A DNA stretch of 64,000 nt from Atopsyche davidsoni (lineage: Eukaryota; Arthropoda; Insecta; Trichoptera; Hydrobiosidae): positions 7,402,001-7,466,000 of the forward strand of contig JAILWY010000019.1 in the NCBI GenBank assembly GCA_022113835.1, read 5' to 3'. The notes below the pieces were generated by a model, which saw only the letters and a program-made list of their open reading frames with translations, did not search any database and was not told where the DNA came from. Made by a program: the position numbers and the translations under genes. How positions within the stretch are numbered: the stretch's first letter is position 1; every line of letters begins with the position of its first letter. Below are positions 33,967 through 45,900 of this stretch, one piece after another.

Positions 33967-36900
33967 CTGAAACATCACCCACGCTCAGTTCTCTCATTCT
34001 CATTCCGCTAAGGGCTATCTCCTGGCATCAGGTGCTGAAAGAACTCACCTCTGCCGCTGAAGCGACTGCGGCTGCCCTTGGAGGGCGTCTCCTCGGACGC
34101 GGGGGGTGCCGCTTCCGCCTTATTGAAATTGTTGAACCGTTTGCGTCCACCTGGAGGGCAAACCCATTTGATCATTATTTTTTTTAACTACTATGTAATC
34201 TTCATGGCAAGATTGACAATCAGAGGAAGCTGACTCACCTGCATTGCTCTTTGCGTTGGAAGATGAATGTTCTGCCGGAGCTTCGTCAGAGGCGGGGGCG
34301 CTCGTGGCCTCGTGGTGGTGTACTTTTCCTGAGTACGAACAAGCAAAAGCACTGTAGACACTCGATGTTACAATAATACTATTACGACACATAAACACTT
34401 TTAATACTGGCTGAATATAATATATACAATTATAAATAATTTCCACGATTACGTGGATTTTAATTTCACCGGTCACATTCAGGCCTTCTCGGCAATAAGT
34501 CAAGAGCGCCTCGAATGGCATAAGGTCAGCGATTCGATTGTTGCCTCAAAATCGTGGCGCAACTTTGCGCTTTGAATAAGCATTAAGATATGACGGCAAC
34601 ACTGCCGAAATAGAAATAATAAAATGAAACGAGCATCTATGATGCTGTAAACGAGCTGAGGTGTACAAGTACTCGCTGTGCGGCCGCATAAATTATGCAC
34701 AACAATAGAATGGTAAAAGTCAAACGAGAAGTGGTTGCATTAGAACTTGGTAACTCACCACATACCTGGACAAACTTGTTTGAGCACTGCAGCAACCGAG
34801 GAAACTAACTTTAGACTAAAGTTTATAGCTCAAAACGCATTCAGAATGATATATTTATGGATTCACGACGCTTACTAAAGGTTGCATTAGTTATGGACTT
34901 CCCTGTTGTGGTATGTATTTGCTCAATATGCAAAGACCTTCGTTGGTAGAACGGAGGCTGTGTTTAATATCAGACCAGCATTTTATTTCTATAGAGACTT
35001 GAACGATATAGATCGCCCTTGTCACGTCGGTGTTTTTTTAGAAAGGCAAAACTGACCGGTAACTTGTCGGAGCGAGATTCATATTAAAATTCCAGACATT
35101 CCCTCACTTTGGATGAAATCTATACTGAATCGAATCACTCACAATTATATTTACTAAGACTGGCGTATTGTAAAATTATAGAGCTGAGCCAAAGCAAGCA
35201 ATTTATGGTAATTATAAAAAAAATACTACGAGCATTCATTGCATACATGTTGTATTATGATTTCATTTTAAATACAGATCGGTAAAAAATAATTGGATAT
35301 TTTAAAAGCTGAAGAGTTCTTGTTAGTAATTTTGAGTTCTCAATCTAATAATGAATATTTACTGAGGTCTGAGATATTTTTAGATTCACTGTATTCCAAC
35401 GAGTGTTGTGACTACGAATAAATTAAAATTTTAGGTCTATTCCAGGTGGAAGACCCTCGAATAAAAAGTTAATTAACGAACGTATGAAAACCAGCTACTG
35501 CAAGCGAAAGATGAGCAAGCGAGCAAGTGGTTGGAAACAATTTAATAACTTTTTCATACAGAAAACATGAATTAAATGTTTTTTACGCAAAAGGTTTGAA
35601 TTGAAGGTGCTTTGCTACACAGTGGATGAAATCATGACGAAAAAACCAAAACAGAAATACCTGGAGTGAAATGATTACACTGAAGCTATAAATAGTTTGA
35701 TGTAAGACTGGGAAGACCTTTGTATTTATGAAGTCTTGACATTTGATTTTATCAAGACTGGTTATTCCTTTCTCCGCGACTGCATCGAATTAAGATCCCG
35801 AGCTCTAACTCGTGCACGAGACGCTTTCTTCAAGCAGCGGCGTTCGGTGAAGGCATACAATATACCAAAATCTGCTTGTTAAAAGAGACCATGTCCTATA
35901 TTCTAATAACCCTTCGTTACAGAAATGAATTGCATGCCCTCACCGCACACCACTTAGCAACTTTAAGAGCCTTGAGAAGCTTTCGTAAAGCATGAAGTCT
36001 AACTTAAAATAGTATTCGTAAAGAGTCGCTGCCCTGAGGTTGAGGTAATATGACCTTGAGGGTGAGGGAAAGGATGATGGGGTGATGATAGTTACCGGTA
36101 GCAGCCTCGGCGCGGCGACGCTTCAGGGCGGCCAGCAGATCGTCGTTGCTCCGGAAGGGTCGCACCACGCCTCCCTTCAGCCTGCGGTTAGCCTCGGTGC
36201 TGGTGACCTGCTCCTCCTCGGCGCCTTCTTCATCTCCCAGCTCGCCCTCCTCGGCCAGCTCTTCCGCGATCGGCTCCTGCAAGCCAGACACTCACTCTGC
36301 TCATAACGTTCAAGGAACTTCGACACACCAATCCGGAAATCACCTCGCAAATGCAATAATGTAAATCACGGACCTATATTCGCAGGCTTTGGACTAGCAT
36401 TAGATATTAAAGAACTTATTATCTTTGGTTTTAAGCCTTTTTTGATTTATACGTAGTTGTAATAAATTAATTCCTTAAAAATGGCTCCATTATCCGGTCT
36501 CTGAAGCACCAATTAAAAATTCTACGCGATTGCATACATAAGTATATTTATTATAACGCCATGCAATATTTATAGATAACATGATAATTAAATATTACTC
36601 AATTCGACTATTCGAAAACAATATATAAAACGGGAAGATTTCATACACAGGGTCTCAGCGTTTGTCATTGCGCTCAGAACTACTTATTTATTATTTATTT
36701 TATATTGTTTTTGTGAATCTTTAAAAATTAAAAGATTATAAATAGATAAATAATAGTGCCCAGTTTCTATTGAAATATTAAAAGAACCAATATAACCTAT
36801 GGCAAGCACTGCCGCCTTGGATAACATACCATTGGATATAAGTCAAATCAATTACTTTGACAAACCAGGAATATAATTATGCATCTTTTTGGTTGATAAC

Positions 36901-39900
36901 GCTGCCTGCAGACGAAAACTGGTCGACGGCGTCTCTTCTTTTGTGTTATTTGCATAAAATCACCTAAAATTAGATGACGTCATTGGCTTACTGCAAATCG
37001 ATTTTCAGTGGTGCTGCTACGCTTATAGGTTGCATTGTGTTTCCGCTTCCTCTAACTGCAACCACACTAGTTTTCTTAGTAGTTAATTGCGGTTTTTTGG
37101 TGCACAGATCAAGCCGTTTTCATATTAATAGACCCGACGTCCTTATCGGGGTCCAGCCACGCTGCCAAGGTGCCTCGAGCCTCCAAGGATATCTCGTGAC
37201 TCTCACATTCGCCCCGCGTGTCCTCCGCGGGCTCCCTCGTCACTTCCTGGACGGCAGGGGTGGGCAATCCTTTCCAACGCTCCAAGGCCACGCGCGAAGG
37301 TCACTGCTGGACTCATTGATTGTCATGCCGCGTGATTTACTTTTACACATGGCAATATTATAAATGCTACACAACGTGACTTGACCAACTTGGTCGCAAA
37401 ATACGATTAGTCAAAATAGCTATGACTTATAAACAAATTCTGCGAATCGCCAGGTACATTCAAAGTACAGTGTCTACTAAGCGCCATCGGCTAATAGTTT
37501 CTAAAACACGAGCCTACTCGTCTCCTACAAACAATATGCTAGTAGTACGTTTTAAAACAACGAAAGAGGTCGGTTGGGGTTCGAGCCCACCCCTCCTTGC
37601 TATGGCGACCTGTTTTCGTAATCATTTTGACCTACGTGATTAGCCACGTACCTTAGATCATTAAAATCTAAAGTCTATTAACCACCCTACGCTTTATGTG
37701 TAGGAATCACAAATGGGGAAAAAAGTAGTAAAGTGCATATTTGACTTGTTACTTATTTAAGTTAGAAAAACAGCAATTTTAGTAGAGTGAAATAAAACTA
37801 TATTTCTGTTGAGACCTTCAAGTCCAAGTGACCTGAAAACGGAACCCATGAACTACACTTACCTTTATGAGTAGGAGGCATTTAGTAAGTAGAAAAATGA
37901 GCAAGTCGTTTTAAATGGTTATTGACAATAGCTATCGATTGTTGCATATGCCTCGAATACCAGAGAATTTTACTTTCCATTGAACTCGTGGTCTGGAAGC
38001 AACTGTGGTTAAGCTACAAGCTTTATTAAAATATTTTTAATATTTTAGCTATATTCATGGCACAGTGATATCTTTGTGCTATTTCTTTAAAACGCTTAGC
38101 GTTAGCGGTTGATTCACAGCACTCGAGTGTGCGATAAAGACGCTGACTATTTCATTCGTGGTTCGTAACAATAGATATTGAAAATATATAGCTTCGCTTT
38201 AAATTATACATCCATCGACGTTTTAAACTTTAGCATAATATTATACGTTGTTAAAGTCATAAAAGAAAAATATGTAAAATAACTGACAGCGAGGTTCACA
38301 ATTCAGAGTTGCGCAACGAACATGCAATCACATCGCAAGCGAATAATACAACAACCAAGCAATACACATTGTGGCAATAACTCATACGGTGCTCCATGCT
38401 CACCAACCGCAGCGTGTCTTCAGCCATCTCCCGACGTGGTCGATTACAACGACCATTACATACAACACAATTTACCCCGCTAATTGCATTATCAAAAACC
38501 GTCATTATTTATGTACAATTTGTCTAATAAGAAACATTAAATTACTTAATGTTGAATTGCCTTCAAATTCCCGCATGTGTTACGGGCTAATTGCGCCAAA
38601 CAATCACTCATCATAAGCATGCGTACCGGTAGAGAGAAGTAGCTTGATTTATTTAACAAATCCAGATAGTTTAAATTGGTGGAAGGCAGGTCAATGAAAA
38701 TAATATCGTAATGATCTATCCCCAAGTACGTAAGATTAAGCAGAATGATTTGAGCAGGTTTCATCGCTGCGTGTGTAGATGTCTTAAGCGTATCCAATTA
38801 TTTTGATGTCAATTGTAGACATATTTGGTTTCGTATTCTGGTTGAGTTATTCTAGTTCAACCTCTCCGCTCTCCCCGTTCTGTACCCTGAGCGTGTGTAA
38901 AGGATCGCAAATGGGGTAGTGGACTTGGAATGATTGTAGAGGGATGTGCTCTAGAAGTACGTGAGGGGGCTCCTGCTATTGTTTCTGTAGCTTGCTGCAG
39001 AAGGAGTATCAGATCTAAACGCAAGAGCTTTGTAAGGAAAAGATTATATAATAATTCCATTGAGCAGCAGCAATATAAAACTGTGGTGTAGAAAGACCCG
39101 GGGACTAACTATACTATTTTCCCCTTAAAAAACCATGAACACTGCCTCATCATGAGTATGTGTTCAGTGAAATGGTCTCCAAAAAAGAAGATTCTAGTTA
39201 TTATGTTTTTTTATATACTTTACAGCCTTGGATTGATAGAATTTTTAGTTTTTTGGCTATGTTACAGTAGTTTAGCCGGTTAGAAGCAGCTCTGCAGCGC
39301 CAGGAGGAAGGTGGAAGGTGGGAAGGTGGCGTACCTCGGTGGTGGTGGTGGTGGAAGAGGCCTTGCCGGGCTGCGGGCGAGCCAGGGAGCCGCGACGCAG
39401 CAGGGAGGGCCTCGCGGGGGCGGGCGCGGGCTTGGGGGGCTCCTCCTCGTAGTAGTCTGCGTCTTCAGCTCGCACCGCCACCAGCACCGTCAGCAGGACG
39501 GCCGCACACAGGCTGAAACAGGCCACAGGCTGAGACAGGCCGTATGTTGTCTGTGGGCACGGCCTAAAACAGGCCACATACTAGACAATCCTATAACCAG
39601 GCTGAGGCAGACCGCGTCGACCGAGACAATCGACATAGCCTGAAGCAACTGGACCAACTCAGACTGAGACAACCCACATAGACTAACACAGAATCCGCCT
39701 TAAAATGTTCAATAAGTGAAAATACACAAACTCGCGCATTCAGTATTTAAAATACAACACAAATTTTCATAAGCTCAAAACTTTAAAAAAAGCAATCAAC
39801 ATTTCGCATGCTTTTTTATCCTTGATTGATCCTATCATGCCAGCCATTTTTATTGTATGTTTTGACTTATAAGAATAGAAGTACATTCTCTGTTTATTTA

Positions 39901-42900
39901 AGAGCGTCTCTCGGCCGCTCGCCAGAAGCGAGCGCGACAGCTTTGAATGAAGACATTCGCAGGCGTTCACTTTTATCAAATTGCAACTTTAAACATTTAT
40001 GCAAAAGTTATTGTTTATGGACTTTGCGCGCTTCGAACAAATAACAAAGGTCATATGCCTAGGTTGCTGCGATTTCGAAAATTTGCATGCATAATAAAAC
40101 AGGCCGGGTATTGTGAATCGGCTATGAATTAATAGAGAATACCAAGACAGGGTCAACTACGTTTGGAGTTTTGCATCATGCGAATAATTTTTAGATTCCC
40201 ATTATCATACTGTGACCGCAGAGATTTCGAGTTGATTCGTTGCACTTTAGAAAATATACAGGCGAAGAAGTCTTTGCGAAATCTCTCGTGCGGCTCCATG
40301 TGACCTTGAGAGAAGAAGCTAGGGATATACCGCAAAGTAAAGACCTTAAAATTAATTTATTGGTTAAAGCACCCCATCGAGTTTATTTCATAATAGAGAT
40401 ACGATTGTTATCATTAGGCGAGCATTCACGCCTTGGATTATCGAGTTTCAATTTCCGTGGCGACTGCTATTTCGATAAGCCTTAAAGACTGTGTGCGGTG
40501 AAAATCTAGCTGCCGCATTCTCGGTGACTGTATTTTTCCCCGCAGACAAGTATTATCACAACCCGGACCGCCAATGCAGGTGTAAGCCGCTCGCCTTGGA
40601 GATAAGTTTTAAAATATTTAATGTGCTTTTATAATCTTCCACCGATTGTAAAAGGCAGCATGTCCAAAGTCGCAGAATCTTGGATATTTAAATGCCAATG
40701 AAGTCTGCGTCAGTGCATGTAACGGGTGAACACAAATTCGCACTGTAAGACTATGTGAACCGTGGCTTGATGACATAAAAATCAACTTTTTATTCAACGG
40801 GTTTATCGCTTGTAACAGCGAGAAAATAAAAATTATAAAAATTAATAGCAGTAATTGGCATTTCTAAGTGACTCAAAGCAAGCCGGTTCAGGTTTTCACT
40901 GTCTTATACAGCATCTAATCTCTCTTGGGTAAACTGTAATAATTTCACATTATACTACTTTTATATATTTTCTATTTTCAATCTGTTAAGCCATAAATTA
41001 TTTTATTAAATCATTCGTCAGTTAAGTGTGAGCGAATCAACATAATTTGAAAAGTGACATTGTAAAACGCTGATGTTTGTAGCCTAGGATCAAAAAATTA
41101 TAGGGTAGTATAATTCTAATATAAAAAACACGAAGCGGTCTGTATGTTCGGTCTCTACGCAAATCCCCACCATAAGAATAATAACCTTGAAATCAAACAC
41201 AAAATCGTTTTAGATAGGGAAAAATATAACTTAAATACTCTGTTACAAAACACATTGCTCTAGTGAACACTCCGCCTTGTGACACACAACGCAAGCTGTG
41301 ATTTTTACCAATGCCAGCAATAGGTTCATATTCAACAATTTAAATACTCCACGTATCAAAGTACATAAAATGAAGTCCAATAAAAACAGTCGTAGAAACC
41401 TTAGGACTTATCAAATGATAGATATCAGCTAAACAAGTGATATGAAAAGTCAATTGGTTAAATGTTAATAAATTTGAAGAAAAGTAAAATTATGTCAGTA
41501 TTGCTTCTCTAAGTATGTCGTGGTGATCAATTTAAAACATTTATCGTATTATTTTGCGATATAATTACGGATAAACATTTTCGCTCTATAGCATGATCGC
41601 TCTGTTGTATTTTGGCTATTGCCAATATGAATTTTGCTTAAGATATCGACATGCATTTTCGCTTTCGAAAAGCCATGAAGAGCGAAAACGCCTACAATTA
41701 AAAAATATTCCTAATTTCCTAGCCGGATTTAGAGCCAAGTTAAATCCATTTGTCATGGCCAATTTTCATGATATTCATGACACCGAAATTCTTACAAGAA
41801 TGTAGTACGCGAAATGATGAATCGCTTCCCGATAAGACGATAGTGTGAAACTTAAAACCATCTTAAATATTAACATGTCGTATTAAAATTTTGTTGAATT
41901 TTTTTTATTATTATAGAATGAAATATGAAAAACTATAACTCTACTAAACTAGTAGAGTTAAAACTATAATTATTGCTTCATCGCAATGAACCTTAGTAAA
42001 TATAATTTATACCTTCATACACCATCAAAACAGTATAACGGTATAAGGCTGTTAAAGGCGGTTAAATTCGATATAAGGCGGTATTTGATGAGTTCAGATT
42101 TGATGTTAAGACAACCGAAAACAATCTCACATACAATAGTCACAAGTCATCGTAAAGTATAGGATAAGCTCAATAACTGCTACTCGAAACTAATAAAATA
42201 GTATTACAATATAAGTTTTAATTGATCCAGATTCTTAATGGAAGAAACGTTGTGATGAACGCTACTGAAAAAAAGGTAAAAAATCAAAATATTTCATCGA
42301 ACACCATCTAAATTCCTGCCGTGTTTGTGCAAGTGTTTATGAAATATAAGAAATATTTCAACTGTTCCAGATTCGGTATCTAAGTTAACTAAATTTTATG
42401 TACGTAGTGATGAAACTTACTGAAAAACAAAACAAAAAAATGAATACTTTCTTTGACATCATCGAAATTCCCGTTCAAGCTTCGTTAAGAAAACTAATCG
42501 TGTCAGAAGGTAGTAGGTGCAGCATGCATGGCTCTTCATAATGCGGCGCGCGTAGCTTTTATTTCTTGGTAATCTTACTTTTAAATTACAAAAACATTGG
42601 AGGGAAGGCGGTTTTCTCTTCGAGTTGAATTGATTTTCGAAATTAGATGTAAACAGATTTGTATTCGTGTTCAGTAGCAGCTGCGCTTTTCGCGCGAGCT
42701 GGCACGGCACTCTCTAAAAGAAACTCCACTGCATTGGAACTAACTCATGAAAATACATTGACATCCTTGTTAATTGGTGTTAGAAGTGACCAGTAGACCG
42801 TCAATTAACCAAACATCCCTCTTTCTCTGCATCTGAATAATACATCAGTCTGTTAAAACTAGCTTCTAATTAGTGAATTGACGGTAATATGAATTGCAAT

Positions 42901-45900
42901 TGGACTGCAAGTGCTGAAGTACATACTTAAACATTACCATGATTACTTCTTATATATATATATATATATATATAGTTTTTACATGGCTTGGAATTAAGAA
43001 ATAGGTAAACGCCATCCACGAATAACCCCGATACACCTGAGATATGTGAGCGTGAAGGTTCCCATTTAATCTTTTTAGACATGCGATTTCCTCATAATAA
43101 ATGTGCACAATAATTCTTACACGAAGAACATTGTCTGGCGAAAGATAAGTCAAAGGTTATCACAGATTGGGCGTGAGTGGCATTTGGTGACATTAGACCT
43201 TTGGTGAAATCAAGTTGTTAACATATTAATGAAAGAGAATGCATATTTTAGTCGGCACTCGCTCGCTTTCGGCCGGGCCTGGGGACATCGCAGCTCGTAC
43301 AACTCTCCTCTCGCAATGCCACTCCGGGGTGACCGATATCAGTGTCCGCGAGATACTCGTAGATACTTCGGTAATAGTTTCAAATAAGCGGTCTTGTCCC
43401 GTTTTACATAAGTGCTCGAGACATTCTATTCTACGCGGGTGCCTGCTTACGCCCAACCGGGTTATGTATTCGTAAGAAGGTGAGTACACCGAAAATGTAT
43501 TTAGAAAGATTCGTGTCGGCGTAGAAAGAGACGTGCGTAGTTATCGCAGCTCCCCGATTATGCAAGCCTACTCTTTAGCAAATTGCGTGACGTCACAGTT
43601 AGGCACCAGCGCCGGCAACTCCTCGAGTCGCGCGCAATTTTATATTTTACGCCCAACTCGTAAGCTCTGTATCTAACCTGCACTATTCTCAGCGTTTACA
43701 GTACTATTGTTTAAAAAAACTAGCTCACGTCTATTCATACATTAAAAATACTGCACATCGAAAAAAATCGTTGAAAGTAATGAAACTAGTTACTACTTCC
43801 CTAAGGTGGTATGGACAAACCTACTACACAGGCTACAAAAAAAAAATACTATGAAAATACTGAAACATAGCCCGCGGGCCACTACTGGGTCTCGAGTACT
43901 TGGAAATAAATTATAATTTAAATTAAAGCAATGTTCACTCTCGCAGTGCCAAGGCGGTCAGTAATGTTAATCCAATGTTGCAAATTAATCTGAATAAGTC
44001 TTGGTTAGTAGATCCGACCGAGTGTGGCGTCGTGTGTAAACCAGAATGTCGGACAGGGACATGGGAACTGCGGCCGTAAACCGAGATTTAAGCTTGCTTG
44101 TGCGATTTATTTAAGTCTAATTACAAACAAGGTTATGGTACAGTATTACTTTAGGTAGACTTCTTTTTTTTAACCACATGTCCAAACTGAAAACTCATAC
44201 AAAAGTCATACTTGATTTTTATATGTTTTGTAGCTTCAAAATGTATTTATATTTAATAAATAGAAATAATGCCTACTTGAACAGGTTTTCGTTTAAACAA
44301 AAAAGGGTCTCTATTTTTACAAGTCATCGGTTTCTTATGTTTATATTCTTTAGTATTGTTGAACGAGGAAGTTATTTTTAATTTTTTTATTAAGTTATAA
44401 ATCAAAATAAATAAGACAACAGATGTTATTATTTCAATAACTAAAAATCACGATTGCTGTAAGTTAAAAAATTTTACATTTTTTTAGCTTGTATTGTAAA
44501 ATTTTAACAACGTATGTTGCAATAAAATCAATGTTCGATTACTGAATTTTTATAATGTACCATTAATGTAAAAAAATAATGAACGCGTGCATTTAAAGAG
44601 AACACAAACCTGCCCTTCCAGACCAGGTTGCTTCACCGATTGTTACAATTATAAAAAGATGCATATTTAAAAATTAAAAGTTATGGCAGGTTATTTAAAA
44701 TACTAAAGGCCTTATCTGAAATATAACCTAGATACTATCGGTCGTTGGTTTGCTTGGGACCGATAAAAAGGCAATCGAATGAGATCGATTCGCTGTTCCA
44801 CAAGCAGGTTCACACTCCAGTTATTTTGGGTGAACGACTTTGGGTTAACCGACTAGAGATATGCATTGCATTCCTCATAGTGATCGATTTATTGCTTTGA
44901 ATAAGAATGTACGAATACAACTTTGGAAAGGTCGAGGCCAGTAGTCACACGGTAGAATGTAATGTTATTAAAAAAAACAATGGAAAAATTTATTATGAAT
45001 AAATTGAATGTTAAAAATACATATTCAGAAGGTTCTACGTGAAATATAGAAATAAAATTTGCAGATTTGAGTAGCATGCGATCCATTAAAGCAATAAAAC
45101 ATAGGTTGGTAACTCTCAGAACACTTCCCCTATGTCGAAAAATATGTTAAGATTCGCGATAATTCAATCGTGCTCTGTCTTTAGAAATTAATTAAGCTTT
45201 GATTAGTTTTAAAAGCGTTATTTTGTATCATGAACGTTAAATTCAGTAGGGGGTTGAAAATTTTGGGGGTGGAAATGGCTTCAAAATACCATTGGAAAAG
45301 AGGAGAATACTTGCTACGGCTACGGAAGCGATAAAATAAAAACGGAGAACAAAAAACTATACTATTCTAACAGCTAAAGCCCTCGTACCCGGATCTTATC
45401 ACAAACAGTATTTTACAAGGTTTGTCACCACAGTTTGGGGAAACTTTCCAAACTAGTCAATCGAAATTGTGCTATATATGGGAGTGACTGAAGCTACACC
45501 CCCTGGCTTATCTTCTTTGTGGTTCCGATGACACACTTCAAGAAGCCATCCAGTGACTTCATCAACTGTGGGTGTCTCGCCACTGACTTCAGGTCATCTT
45601 TTCTAATAACGATTCGCCGGTTTTATACGATGTTCGTGTGGGTAAGTTTTGAGCGAGGGGGCAGCGGGATGACGATCGAGATTGCCGAAAATCAAAAAAT
45701 GGCAGTTACGGCGGTGGCCTTGCCCGGTGCCCCGGCGAAAGCGGCCGGAGCTTTGGAGCTGGAAACCCGTTGTGCGGGCGTTGCGCAACCGCGGCACTCG
45801 CTGCACCGGCGCCGCTTACTCATCTCGCAACAGCGTTACAACAGGCCGCGTTGCTCGGTCGGAACGCGATATTTTCGCAGCCCATGGCGCCTACTGAGCC

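Noticed and set aside
37560..37640. GGTTCGAGCCC B-box-like sequence
   Set aside because: No A box at proper distance and no cloverleaf; at most a SINE remnant.
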